A stretch of 64,000 nt of DNA, from contig JBGSTG010000073.1 in assembly GCA_041736625.1 (NCBI GenBank), forward strand, positions 32,733-96,732, in the 5' to 3' direction. Source of the DNA: M3007 sp041736625 (lineage in GTDB: Bacteria > Bacteroidota > Bacteroidia > Chitinophagales > Saprospiraceae). Both the position numbers and the translations under genes were made by a program. The first letter of the stretch is position 1. Each line of letters opens with the position of its first letter. Below are positions 8,714 to 17,424 of the stretch, in pieces. The notes below the pieces were generated by a model. The model ran no database searches. It was not told where the DNA came from and worked only from the letters and a program-made list of their open reading frames with translations.

Positions 8714-8748
8714 CCCGGCTTACGCTTCCGGTAAAATCCTGCCCTTGC

Positions 8749-9354
8749 ATGAAACGCATTGAATTAGATATTATGGCGCTTTCCCACAGCGTCACCCAAT
8801 CGCATAACTACGCCATTGTCCTGGGCGAACGGCGCGGTCATCGCCGTTTGCCGATCGTTATCGGCAGTTTTGAGGCGCAGGCCATCGCCGTCGCCATGGA
8901 GCGCATGACCCCCAACCGCCCGCTTACCCACGACCTGTTCAAGAACACCCTGGATACCTTTCACATCGAGTTGAAAGAAGTGGTGATCAACAACCTGCTG
9001 GACGGCATCTTCTACGCACGGCTCGTTTGCCTGATGAACGGCGAAACCTTCGAGATCGACTCACGCACCTCCGACGCCATCGCCATGGCCGTGCGCTTCG
9101 GATGTCCGATCTTCACCTATGACTTCATTCTCGATGCCGCCGGCGTGGTCTTGGAAGAACAGGAGGAGGGCGGAAAAAAAGAAGTCCAGAATATAGCCGC
9201 CGGCGTCACCGGCGCCGAGATCGACCTGGGCGCCCTCGAACGGTATTCGGTTGACGACCTGCAGCAAAAACTCTCCGAAGTGCTCGATGCCGAAGATTAT
9301 GAGACTGCTGCCCGAATTCGAGACGAGATCAGACGCCGGGAGCAGAAAAGCTGA
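8749..9354 (+). CDS. Bifunctional nuclease family protein with C-terminal UVR motif
   Basis: A 201-residue protein. Residues about 1-130 match the bifunctional nuclease (BFN/DUF151) domain: RRGHRRLPIVIGSFEAQAIA and the later DSRTSDAIAMAVRFGCPIF. Residues about 165-198 form a UVR helical hairpin (LQQKLSEVLDAEDYETAARI), the UvrB/UvrC-interaction motif, an arrangement often seen in Bacteroidota members. DNase/RNase activity is reported for plant and mycobacterial relatives; here it is inferred only by family. It has its own promoter and is monocistronic. Confidence 0.88.
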   Translation: MKRIELDIMALSHSVTQSHNYAIVLGERRGHRRLPIVIGSFEAQAIAVAMERMTPNRPLTHDLFKNTLDTFHIELKEVVINNLLDGIFYARLVCLMNGETFEIDSRTSDAIAMAVRFGCPIFTYDFILDAAGVVLEEQEEGGKKEVQNIAAGVTGAEIDLGALERYSVDDLQQKLSEVLDAEDYETAARIRDEIRRREQKS

Positions 9355-9425
9355 GATTTTTGATTGTTGTTTTTCGTATTTAAACAACTTTTATCCTGTA
9401 TAAATCCGATTTTCGATTCTTTTCG

Positions 9426-9433
9426 TACGTTTG
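9426..9433 (+). promoter_or_regulatory. Bacteroidota -7 box TACGTTTG upstream of the cytochrome c gene
   Basis: TACGTTTG matches TAnnTTTG and lies 21 bases before the cytochrome ATG. The AT-rich sequence just upstream has no clear TTG at -33. Confidence 0.45.
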
Positions 9434-9454
9434 CATAAACAAACCTGCGAAAGT

Positions 9455-10429
9455 ATGAAAACGGTATTCAAACTCCTGGGTTACGCCCTCCTGGCAGCCC
9501 TGCTGGTGCTTGGCATTGGCGCAGCTTACATTAACTTTAAAGGGGTGCCTACGTACCCGTACGGCATTCCGGAGTCTATCGCGCAACTCAACGTCCCGAA
9601 GGACAGCGCAGCCGTCGCACGGGGCGCTAAAATTGCCTCCCTGCTCTGCAAAGAATGCCACCGCGATTTCGAAACGGGCAAGATGACCGGGCACATCATG
9701 ACCGATATGCCCAAAGAATTCGGTACCATCGCCTCCTTGAACATCACCCGGCACCCGGACCACGGGGTCGGCGCCTGGACGGATGGCGAACTCTACTACT
9801 ACCTGCGTCGCAGCATCCGTAAAGACGGGCACTACAACCCCATTATGGGCGGATACAGCCTGATGGCCGACGACGACGTCAAGGCCGTTATCGCCTGGCT
9901 GCGCTCGGACGACCCGTCGCTCGCCCCCGATTCCCGGGAGTATCCGCCGAACCGGTTCAACTTTCTGGTCAAGTTCCTTTGCAATTCTGTATTCACCCCG
10001 CCGGCCCTGCCCGCCGGTCCGATCACCATACCGGATTCGACCGATCAGGTCGCCTTCGGCAAATATCTGGCCAACGACCTGTGCGGCTGTTTCGCCTGCC
10101 ATTCGGCGGACTTCAAAACCATGGACACCAAAGTGCCTGAACGGTCGGCAGGTTATTACGGCGGCGGCAACCCCATGCTCAACTACGAGGGCGAGTTGGT
10201 GCCGTCGGCCAACCTGACCATGGACAAGGAGACCGGCATCGGAAACTGGACGCGGGAGCAGTTCCGCGACGCCACCCGGTACTGCAAGAAACCGGACGGA
10301 ACCCTGCTGGCTTATCCTATGTTCCCGCACACTACGCTGACAGACAATGAGGTGGACGCCATTTGGGCCTACCTGCAAACAGTACCGGTACTGAAAAATC
10401 CGGTGGGCCGGTACCAGTCAAAAGGGTAG
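9455..10429 (+). CDS. Membrane-anchored diheme cytochrome c
   Basis: A 324-residue protein with an N-terminal membrane anchor (residues about 5-27). It has two covalent heme sites, CKECH near residue 67 and CFACH near residue 211, each in a separate cytochrome c domain of about 100 residues. Met/His-rich tails (ITRHPDHGVGAW and LTMDKETGIGNW) match the GIGxW-type loops of alcohol-dehydrogenase or gluconate-dehydrogenase cytochrome subunits. It probably passes electrons on the periplasmic face. No partner dehydrogenase is adjacent. The ATG at 9455 is preferred over an upstream TTG at 9431 because it gives the anchor directly and leaves the -7 box intact. Confidence 0.9.
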   Translation: MKTVFKLLGYALLAALLVLGIGAAYINFKGVPTYPYGIPESIAQLNVPKDSAAVARGAKIASLLCKECHRDFETGKMTGHIMTDMPKEFGTIASLNITRHPDHGVGAWTDGELYYYLRRSIRKDGHYNPIMGGYSLMADDDVKAVIAWLRSDDPSLAPDSREYPPNRFNFLVKFLCNSVFTPPALPAGPITIPDSTDQVAFGKYLANDLCGCFACHSADFKTMDTKVPERSAGYYGGGNPMLNYEGELVPSANLTMDKETGIGNWTREQFRDATRYCKKPDGTLLAYPMFPHTTLTDNEVDAIWAYLQTVPVLKNPVGRYQSKG

Positions 10430-10450
10430 CTCTGGCCTACAACCCCGGAA

Positions 10451-10493
10451 TGGCACAGGCCGGATCGGTTGCTTCGATTCGGCCTGTGTGCCA
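10451..10493. terminator. Bidirectional stem-loop between convergent genes
   Basis: TGGCACAGGCCG (10451-10462) pairs with CGGCCTGTGTGCCA (10480-10493) with a 2-base bulge, and the loop can pair further (ATCG/CGAT). It sits between the cytochrome c gene (+) and the DUF1573 gene (-), the expected place for a shared terminator. Confidence 0.6.
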
Positions 10494-10506
10494 CTTCGTA
10501 TCTATT

Positions 10507-10908
10507 TTACCGGCTCTCCAGCACAAATGAATACCCCACAGTTTCGACCCGGGGATTCCCCTGCTCATCCGTGTTCAGGAAAATCACACGAATACTGATC
10601 GTTTCGCTCTCCTCTTTTTTCGCGCTGTCGAAGGCGGCGTGAATGGTGGCGGTTTTGCCGGGCGCAATGACGCCGCGAGGGTAATCTGTGGTGGTGCACT
10701 CACACGCATCCACGAGATCAATTTTAATGTCTTCGCCCGAGGTGTTGGTGAGCGTGAAGTCCATCTCCCGTATTTCACCTTTTTTGACCGTTCCGAGGTC
10801 AATTTGTTTGTGATCCCAGGTCACAAAAGCCGGCTTGGGCTGGGGCTGCGCCACAGCGCAACCGGCGGCCAGGAAAAAGAAAAAAGCGCAGTAAACAGCG
10901 GTACGCAT
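10507..10908 (-). CDS. DUF1573 domain protein (exported)
   Basis: A 133-residue protein with a signal peptide (residues 1-20, ending CAVAQ). The DUF1573 domain, an Ig-like ASH/MSP-type fold, covers the rest: IDLGTVKKGEIREMDFTLTN, the CECTT motif in place of the usual CGCT, and the PGKTATIHAAFDS strand. The domain is very common in Bacteroidota; its function is unknown, probably structural or binding in the periplasm. It follows the HscA-like gene by 15 bases and is probably co-transcribed. Confidence 0.85.
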   Translation of the reverse strand: MRTAVYCAFFFFLAAGCAVAQPQPKPAFVTWDHKQIDLGTVKKGEIREMDFTLTNTSGEDIKIDLVDACECTTTDYPRGVIAPGKTATIHAAFDSAKKEESETISIRVIFLNTDEQGNPRVETVGYSFVLESR

Positions 10909-10923
10909 ATCGGTTTGTTTGTG

Positions 10924-12783
10924 TTATTCCACTTTTTTCCCCTGCATGGCTTCGTAGATGGTGTAATCCATGGCCCGGTGGGCGAGGGGAGCGGTGTATT
11001 CGTTGAGTGCCTCAATGGCGGACAAAATAACGTCTTTATCGGCGCCCTCCGAGGCGTCGCGCAGGGCGTTTAACAAATCATTTGTACGCGCTTTCTCCTC
11101 GTCGCTGAGTATCTCTGTGTTTTGTTCCATGAATTTGGCGCCGGAGAGCAGCAGCATACGGGCTTCGTTGCGGGCTTCGAGCAGGGCCCGGGCGGCCATA
11201 TCGGATTGCGCGTTTTGAATGCTGTCGAGCAACATGCGGGCCATCTCCTCTTCGGAGATACCATAGCTGGGCAGGATGTCCACCTCCTGTTCCAGACCGG
11301 AGCGCAACTCACGGGCGCGAACACTGAGGATTCCGTCGGCATTGAGGGCAAACTGGATGTCGATCTTGGGCAGTCCGGCGGGCATGGGCGGAATGCCCTG
11401 GAGGATAAACTCGCCCAGTTTGCGGTTGTGCTCCACGAGGTCACGTTCGCCCTGGTACACAGCGATTTTCAGGTTTTTCTGTCCGTCCACGCTGGTAGTG
11501 TACTGGCGCCCGGCGCGGCCGGGCACTTTGGTGTTGCGGGGGATGATCACGTCGATGAGCCCGCCCACCGTCTCGATGCCGAGCGACAACGGGGTGACGT
11601 CGAGCAACAGCAGGTCGCGCTGGTTGCCAGCCAGCACATCGGCTTGTACGGCAGCGCCAAGGGCAACTACCTCGTCGGGGTTCAGGTTGTCGAAAGCAGG
11701 TTTTCCAAAAAAAGCGGCCACCGCTTCCTTGACCGCCGGCACGCGGGTGCTGCCTCCCACCAAAAGTACCTTGTCGATCTGCCCTACCTCCAGCTTGGCG
11801 TCGCGCAGGGCAGCCCGACACGCCTGGAGCGTTCGCTCGATCAAGGGTTTTGCCAGGGCCGCAAACGCCGTGCGGTCAAGCGTAACCACCTGCTCGCCGA
11901 CCGTTCCTTCAAATCGATCCTGAACAGACAGCGTTTTTTTCGCCCTTTCAGCCAGGAGTCTCAACTCCTGCGATAATTCCTTTTCCTCAGGTAAAATTTT
12001 CTCATCAATATTTAACTGTTGCGTCCATAAACCCAACACTGCTTTATCAAAGTCGTCGCCACCCAGGAACGTGTCGCCATGGGTAGACAACACTTCGAAC
12101 ACGCCGCCTTCGATGCGCAGAATAGAGAGGTCGAAGGTGCCGCCGCCAAGATCGTACACAGCAATGGTCTCTTGCTCATCGGGTTTCAGCCCCAGCCCAT
12201 AGGCGAGTGCGGCGGCGGTGGGCTCGTTTACAATGCGCAACACGTCGAATCCGGCGAGCTTGCCGGCGTCGCGGGTGGCCTGGCGCTGGGTGTCGTTGAA
12301 ATAGGCGGGTACAGTGATCACTGCTTTGCTGACCGCTGTACCCAATTCGGCCTCTACGCGTTCTTTTAACGCTTTCAAAATGAGCGCGCTGAGTTCTGTC
12401 GGTGTGTAAAACCGGTCGTCGACCCGGATTTTCACCAGCGCGTCGGTGTCTTCATCGATGATTTGGTAGCCGAAAAAGTCGCCAAAACCGGCGACGTCCT
12501 GGTAGGATTTTCCCATCAGCCGCTTGACGGAAAAAATGGTTCGGGTAGGGTGGGAGACGAGCTTTTCCCGCGCTTCGTCGCCGATTATAACCTTTCCATC
12601 TTCGGTAAAATGAACGATGGAAGGTACCAGTGAATTTTTTCCATCCGAACCTTTCACGCAAACCGGGTGCGCTCCCTGCATATAGGCCACCAGGCTGTTG
12701 GTGGTGCCCAGGTCAATCCCGACAATCGGGTCGGTGGGTTTTTGGATGGCGCCGTCTTTCAGGCTGATGGGTATGATGGGCAT
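10924..12783 (-). CDS. hscA: Hsp70 chaperone, HscA-like (Fe-S cluster assembly)
   Basis: A 619-residue Hsp70 with all ATPase motifs: VGIDLGTTNSLVAY (phosphate 1), VPAYFNDTQRQATRDAG, AVYDLGGGTFDLSIL (phosphate 2) and VGGSTRVPAV (adenosine), then the linker LLLLDVTPLSLGIET and a beta-sandwich peptide-binding domain with a short helical lid. GDEAREKLVSHPTRTIFSVK and the length fit the HscA branch better than DnaK (about 640). It would drive Fe-S cluster transfer from a scaffold, but no isc genes lie in the window, so the HscA assignment rests on sequence alone. The ATG at 12783 is directly downstream of a GGAATGN heptad repeat. Confidence 0.88.
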   Translation of the reverse strand: MPIIPISLKDGAIQKPTDPIVGIDLGTTNSLVAYMQGAHPVCVKGSDGKNSLVPSIVHFTEDGKVIIGDEAREKLVSHPTRTIFSVKRLMGKSYQDVAGFGDFFGYQIIDEDTDALVKIRVDDRFYTPTELSALILKALKERVEAELGTAVSKAVITVPAYFNDTQRQATRDAGKLAGFDVLRIVNEPTAAALAYGLGLKPDEQETIAVYDLGGGTFDLSILRIEGGVFEVLSTHGDTFLGGDDFDKAVLGLWTQQLNIDEKILPEEKELSQELRLLAERAKKTLSVQDRFEGTVGEQVVTLDRTAFAALAKPLIERTLQACRAALRDAKLEVGQIDKVLLVGGSTRVPAVKEAVAAFFGKPAFDNLNPDEVVALGAAVQADVLAGNQRDLLLLDVTPLSLGIETVGGLIDVIIPRNTKVPGRAGRQYTTSVDGQKNLKIAVYQGERDLVEHNRKLGEFILQGIPPMPAGLPKIDIQFALNADGILSVRARELRSGLEQEVDILPSYGISEEEMARMLLDSIQNAQSDMAARALLEARNEARMLLLSGAKFMEQNTEILSDEEKARTNDLLNALRDASEGADKDVILSAIEALNEYTAPLAHRAMDYTIYEAMQGKKVE

Positions 12784-12785
12784 GG

Positions 12786-12813
12786 CGAATGCGGAATGTG
12801 GAATGTGGAATGG
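12786..12813. repeat. Four-unit heptanucleotide repeat (GGAATGN)
   Basis: Units read on the plus strand: CGAATGC, GGAATGT, GGAATGT, GGAATGG. The element lies two bases before the hscA ATG (minus strand), in its 5' leader. A seven-unit copy with the same first unit lies at 43465-43513. Confidence 0.75.
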
Positions 12814-12895
12814 TGGCGCTTGGTTGGGGCTGCGTTTAATTTGTCGTATTTTGTCGTTTAAACAGTGTGCCCAGTCTTTGGTTGTTGGTAAGGTG

Positions 12896-12903
12896 TATCT
12901 TTG
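12896..12903 (+). promoter_or_regulatory. Bacteroidota -7 box TATCTTTG
   Basis: An exact TAnnTTTG match 21 bases before the ATG of the propeller/T9SS-like gene at 12925. TTG words lie upstream (12878-12884) but closer than the usual spacing. Confidence 0.5.
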
Positions 12904-12924
12904 AACGCAAATAACGCCGATACC

Positions 12925-14766
12925 ATGTGGAATACAGGCTTGTTTTTGTGCGTCGGGCTGTCTGTGCCCTTTGTATTGACGGCACAAACTACTTACAAAA
13001 AGTCCTACGACGCGCCCAACGACCAGGAAGTGCAATACCTGGAGGTGTTGGCCGACGGCTCGGCGGTGGTTGCCGGACGCTCATCCAATGGGCCGGCCGG
13101 CGGTTGGGATGCCCTGCTGGTTAAAATTGACCCTGCCGGCAATGTGGACTGGGCGAAAACGTGTGGGGCTTCCGCAAACGACGAGTTTAATGCCGTCAAA
13201 AGCACGTCCGACGGAGGGCTGATGGCCGTTGGGTACCGGGGCGCCGACGCGTTTGCCGTGAAGTTCGACGGGGCGGGCAACATCGCCTGGCAACGCAGCT
13301 TCGGGGGTGGGGGTGGGAACGATGAATTTCGGAATTTTACGGAGGCGCCGGGTGGCGATTTCATTTTTACGGGTTACTCGACACAAAATGGCTCCCAGAA
13401 CGGGTACGCAGTGCGTACCGACAACAGCGGGAACGTGATCTGGTCGCACCTGTCCAATGTCGGTGGTCTTTTTGGCGAGCCTGTTTTGGATGCTGCAGGG
13501 GAGATTTTGCTTACTGCCGGCATCAACGGCGATGCCTCGTTCATTCGCATGGATGCCAACGGCAACATCACCGCCAACACCCGCCTGCAGGGCGCCAACA
13601 CAGAGGCTTTTTACCACATATCGGCCGGCGGCCCTGGCTACGTGGTGTCCGACCACTCCTGGTCGTTCGGCGGCGGGGTAATGCAGCCGTGGATTTCAGG
13701 TTTTACCGCCAGCGGCGGTTTATCCTGGTCCAAAACGTATAGCATCAACGGCGTCAACAGCCGGGCCGTGGTGGAGGGCGCCCCGGATGGCGGTTTTGTC
13801 TTTGCGCCGTTTTACAACTCGGTCTTGCTGGCCGACGCCATATTGGTCAAGCTCAACGCCACGGGCGACGTGTCCTGGTCGAAATCATACCCTTTCGAGG
13901 GCAGCGGCAAGCTCCGGCAGGCCAAGCCCGTTCCCACCGGCGGGTATATCGCTGCCGGGTTTGTGAGCGGCGGCGGCAGCAACGGGCGGGATCTGTTCGT
14001 GCTGCGCACCGACGCGGACGGAGAGATCGGCCCCGGCTGCTGCGCGCAGCCCGGAGGGGTTTCGGCCCAGACGGTGTCGCCTGTTGTGGCCGCCACCAAT
14101 TTCACCGCGACTACACTGCCGGACGCGGCCGCCACCTCGGGTGGCCCCGACGATCTGCCCATGACCCCCGAGGAGCGCTGCCTGGGGCCGGTGTGCTGCA
14201 TCACCGACGCGGGCACGATGACCTCGGGCGCCATCGTTTGTGTGCCCAACCCGGCCGCCACGATTCACCAGGGCGACGAGGTGCTCGACGCCAACGACCT
14301 CCTGCAGTTCATTCTGTACACCAACCCGGCCGATCCGGAGGGTAGCGTGGTGGCTACGGGAAACTCGCCCGTATTTCCGTTTAACCCGGCCCTGTACACG
14401 CCCGGCGTCACGTATTACGTGGCGGCTATCGCCGGGAACAATGTGGGCGGGAATGTGGACTTTGACGATCCCTGTTTTGACATCTCCAACGCCGTAACTG
14501 TTTTATGGCGACCGGCGCCGACGATCGTTCTGACGGCCGACGACACGATTTGCGAGGGCGACTGTACGCAGATAACCGCCACCCTCAGCGGCACGCCGCC
14601 TTTCACCTTCAGTTGGCAGTGGTTTCTCTCCGGATCGCCTGTGGGGGCTCCGGTGCAGGTGACCGGCGCCGGCAATACGTATGCCTTTGTTGCCTGTCCG
14701 CCCGGCCCCGGTCAGTTTGATCTGTGCATTCTGAGTTTAAATGATCAGTTTTGCGCCGGAAATTGA
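12925..14766 (+). CDS. Exported beta-propeller / Ig-like surface protein, probably C-terminally truncated
   Basis: A 613-residue protein with a signal peptide (residues 1-20, ending VLTAQ). Residues about 25-370 carry repeated propeller-like blades of the form DGG..AVGYRG..DAFAVKFDGAGN and LVKIDPAGN, as in large Saprospiraceae surface proteins. Residues about 430-525 and 530-610 are two Cys-containing Ig/PKD-like domains. The protein stops abruptly at NDQFCAGN, in the middle of the last domain. There is no T9SS sorting domain, although relatives with this architecture usually have one. The queuosine transporter ATG lies only 13 bases after the stop. I infer that the 3' end was lost. The ATG at 12925 gives the signal peptide. 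Confidence 0.75.
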   Translation: MWNTGLFLCVGLSVPFVLTAQTTYKKSYDAPNDQEVQYLEVLADGSAVVAGRSSNGPAGGWDALLVKIDPAGNVDWAKTCGASANDEFNAVKSTSDGGLMAVGYRGADAFAVKFDGAGNIAWQRSFGGGGGNDEFRNFTEAPGGDFIFTGYSTQNGSQNGYAVRTDNSGNVIWSHLSNVGGLFGEPVLDAAGEILLTAGINGDASFIRMDANGNITANTRLQGANTEAFYHISAGGPGYVVSDHSWSFGGGVMQPWISGFTASGGLSWSKTYSINGVNSRAVVEGAPDGGFVFAPFYNSVLLADAILVKLNATGDVSWSKSYPFEGSGKLRQAKPVPTGGYIAAGFVSGGGSNGRDLFVLRTDADGEIGPGCCAQPGGVSAQTVSPVVAATNFTATTLPDAAATSGGPDDLPMTPEERCLGPVCCITDAGTMTSGAIVCVPNPAATIHQGDEVLDANDLLQFILYTNPADPEGSVVATGNSPVFPFNPALYTPGVTYYVAAIAGNNVGGNVDFDDPCFDISNAVTVLWRPAPTIVLTADDTICEGDCTQITATLSGTPPFTFSWQWFLSGSPVGAPVQVTGAGNTYAFVACPPGPGQFDLCILSLNDQFCAGN

Positions 14767-14779
14767 TCAACACTCCGTC

Positions 14780-15589
14780 ATGATGCAAGAATTTTTTTCG
14801 TCCAGGCCCAAGCGGCTGTGGATGGTTTTGTCGGGATTTTTCCTGACCAACGCGATCGTCGCCGAATTCATGGGCGTCAAATTATTTTCTCTTGAAAAAA
14901 CGCTGGGTCTGGAACCTGTGAACTGGACGTTGCTGGGACAGCCCAACCTCTCGTTCACCCTCACGGCGGGTGTGTTGCTTTGGCCGGCCGTTTTTATCAT
15001 GACCGATATCATCAACGAGTATTACGGGCGCCGGGGCGTGCGCTTCCTGTCGTACCTCACCGCCGGACTCATTTCCTACGGATTTATCATGATGTTCTGG
15101 GCCATCGGGCTGGAGCCGGCCGACTTCTGGCGCACGGCCCACATCAAGCCGGAATGGACGCTGGCGTATCAGGAGCAGGTGCGCAGCCAGGTGTCGGACT
15201 ACAACACCGCGTACAGCATGGTATTCGGGCAGAGCCTGTGGATCATCGTCGGCTCGCTGATCGCCTTTCTGGTGTCGCAGATTATTGACGTGGGGGTGTT
15301 TCACCAGATCAAAAAAGTGACTGGCGAGGACAAGATATGGCTTCGGGCCACGGGCAGCACCATGGTGTCGCAATTCCTCGACAGTTTCGTGGTGGTGTTC
15401 ATCGCGCTCTACATAGGCCAGCGGATACCGTTTGTCACCGTATTGTCCATCAGCGTCATGAACTACCTGTATAAAGGCACGATGGCGATATTGCTCACGC
15501 CGGTGATCTACGGAGTCCATGCGCTCATCGAGCGGTATCTCGGCCATGATCTGGCGAAGGAGATGAAGCTGGCGGCACAACAACGATAA
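14780..15589 (+). CDS. Queuosine precursor transporter (VUT/YhhQ family)
   Basis: A 269-residue membrane protein with about six transmembrane helices. The VUT family signature is present: NAIVAEFMGVKLF near the N-terminus, the TDIINEYYGRRGVRFL loop, and the DSFVVVFIALYIG helix near the C-terminus. YhhQ relatives import preQ0/preQ1, precursors of the queuosine tRNA modification. The insert between helices 3 and 4 (about residues 115-150) is longer than in E. coli YhhQ, as is usual in Bacteroidota. I chose the ATG at 14780; a second ATG follows directly, and an upstream ATG at 14741 would overlap the preceding gene. No strong Shine-Dalgarno is visible. Confidence 0.88.
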   Translation: MMQEFFSSRPKRLWMVLSGFFLTNAIVAEFMGVKLFSLEKTLGLEPVNWTLLGQPNLSFTLTAGVLLWPAVFIMTDIINEYYGRRGVRFLSYLTAGLISYGFIMMFWAIGLEPADFWRTAHIKPEWTLAYQEQVRSQVSDYNTAYSMVFGQSLWIIVGSLIAFLVSQIIDVGVFHQIKKVTGEDKIWLRATGSTMVSQFLDSFVVVFIALYIGQRIPFVTVLSISVMNYLYKGTMAILLTPVIYGVHALIERYLGHDLAKEMKLAAQQR

Positions 15590-15591
15590 GC

Positions 15592-15607
15592 GGCGACGAT
15601 TGTCGCC
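15592..15607. terminator. Small hairpin after the queuosine transporter gene
   Basis: GGCGAC and GTCGCC form a 6-bp stem with a 4-base loop just after the stop at 15589. It lies in the 158-base gap between convergent genes. There is no T-run, so this is only a weak terminator candidate. Confidence 0.3.
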
Positions 15608-15748
15608 AGGCTGTTGCCGGGTAAAAAACAAGTCGAATTTCCGGCAACAGCGTGTCGAGCGTTTTTCAATACCGGCCGTAGGATTTCAACCGCCGGCCAA
15701 AAATCAGTTTTTGCGGATCGGAAACAAAGGCGTACAAATCCTCCAGCC

Positions 15749-17143
15749 TTACATTTGAGACATCTCCAGCAGCCACTCCTTTTCCGTGAGCGGCGAAGTA
15801 TCCCGGATCAGTTTTCTGAGCGATTCCAGCTCCGAACGGTCCTTGAAAGGATGCTGCATCAGTCGCTGGGTGAAGCGGATGATGTTGCGGTAATTGTCCC
15901 GGTGGTACCCGATGACCCTGTGGCGACGCAGGAAGCTTTTCATGGATTGCAGGTGGGCATCCAGCGCATCAAACTCTCCGGTTTCAAAATAAATTTTGAG
16001 CTGCAGGGTTTTGGCGATGAGGTTGTTGATCAAATCTTTGTAGTCAGACTCCTGCAAATGTAGCAGCGCCTGGCCGTACGCTTTGTGGTGGTAGGCGATG
16101 CGGGCAAGGTTGAGACGGTAGTTGGCCTCCCGCACTTTTTTCTCCAGGCTGGCGGAGTACCGTTGTACAAAATCCTCCGCCCACGAAGACTCCTGCACCC
16201 GCAAGGCGATGGCCACGATGTTGTTGTAAGCAAACGGAGAAAGCACCCCGTTTTCGAGCAGCAGGTCGGCCTGCAAAGCCGATCGGTACAGGTCAAAGGC
16301 CTCCCGGAAATAGGCGTCGTTCAGTTGGTTGATCTTCCGAACGCAGTAATTGATGGCCAGCAGGTGCAGGTTGCGCAATTCATCGGGCGGCAGGGTGTCG
16401 GCGTGGGTGAACAGCATGACCTTGAAGCGCGTGAAATGAACCTCCGCATCCGGTTCGGTCAGGAAAAGGAAGCAGTGATAGTAGAGCGCCACGGCAGGCA
16501 GCCCGAGTATTGCCGGCCGCTGCTCCAGATAGGACAGCACGGCGGGGAGCAGCCCCATGTCGTAGTCTGCGTTGTACACGGCCTGGTGGGTAAGGGCGAA
16601 GCAGACCTGGCGCAATTTGGCGGTCATAAATGCGGTGTCGGCGGCGTTCACCAGCTCCTGCAGGTTGAGCGCCTCGGTGCGTTGGGCGCTGCTGATTTGT
16701 TGGTACAGCTCGTATTCCACTTCGGCCTGAGCCTGGTAGTATTCGCTGTGCCGAAAGGGTTGGCTTTCCAGTTCCTGCCTGGCCCGCTGCAACGCCCGGT
16801 GGAAGTGTTTCTCCAGGCCCCGCTTGCGGTAGGCGGCTGCCAGGTGGGTGTGAAAAGCGGAGGCGGCACTGAATTTTTCCTGGTACACCAGAAAATGCTC
16901 GATCTGTTGCAGCAGCTCGCTCATCACCAGCCGGATTGTTTTTACGTCGGCCGCACCGGTTTCCCGAATCGCTTCCTCCAGCACGGGCGCCCTGGATTGC
17001 AACAAACAGGTTTGCAGATAAACGAACAGGCGCACCGGCTGCTCCCGCCGGCAGAAAAAGGGCGACTCCAGCCATTGACCCAGGTGCTTCCGCTCCAGGT
17101 TGCTCAGCACTTGAAAACTTTGCCACAAGACCGATTTTTCCAT
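15749..17143 (-). CDS. Helical-repeat protein of unknown function
   Basis: A 464-residue, almost entirely alpha-helical protein without a signal peptide or membrane segment. It is rich in Leu, Gln, Tyr and Arg with TPR-like spacing of small and aromatic residues, for example YRLNLARIAYHHKAYGQALL near residue 345. The N-terminus (LSNLERKHLGQWLESPFF) and the C-terminal LLEMSQM are the distinctive parts. I believe similar proteins occur as families of paralogues in Saprospiraceae, but I know of no assigned function. It is monocistronic, with an AT-rich upstream region it shares with the divergent T9SS gene. Confidence 0.7.
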   Translation of the reverse strand: MEKSVLWQSFQVLSNLERKHLGQWLESPFFCRREQPVRLFVYLQTCLLQSRAPVLEEAIRETGAADVKTIRLVMSELLQQIEHFLVYQEKFSAASAFHTHLAAAYRKRGLEKHFHRALQRARQELESQPFRHSEYYQAQAEVEYELYQQISSAQRTEALNLQELVNAADTAFMTAKLRQVCFALTHQAVYNADYDMGLLPAVLSYLEQRPAILGLPAVALYYHCFLFLTEPDAEVHFTRFKVMLFTHADTLPPDELRNLHLLAINYCVRKINQLNDAYFREAFDLYRSALQADLLLENGVLSPFAYNNIVAIALRVQESSWAEDFVQRYSASLEKKVREANYRLNLARIAYHHKAYGQALLHLQESDYKDLINNLIAKTLQLKIYFETGEFDALDAHLQSMKSFLRRHRVIGYHRDNYRNIIRFTQRLMQHPFKDRSELESLRKLIRDTSPLTEKEWLLEMSQM

Positions 17144-17424
17144 TTTCGTACCGTTTAAAATGTCCTGTTGTAGCCAAACAAGGGTAATTTAGGCTTAAAA
17201 AGCCGGGATACGTCAGCAAAGCTATTGAAAAATTATAATAAATTATTTCTTAAAAAAAAGAAAATCAATTAATAAGCAATAATAACTCATGAAAAATTTC
17301 TATTAATGAGAAAAATTGTATTTTTTTACAAAAAGCATAAAGGTCACTTTTGTACTGTCGGAAAACATCCGGCGGCAATTGTCTTCCTTTAACCTGCAAT
17401 TCGTAACAAAACCAATTAAGTGCC
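17144..17424. other. AT-rich divergent intergenic region
   Basis: This 281-base gap separates the divergent helical-repeat gene (-) and the large T9SS gene (+). It is markedly AT-rich around 17220-17340 with A-runs and T-runs, which fits promoters for both genes. I see no exact TAnnTTTG box; CACTTTTG near 17346 is a one-mismatch candidate for the plus-strand gene. I see no small gene or RNA. Confidence 0.5.
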
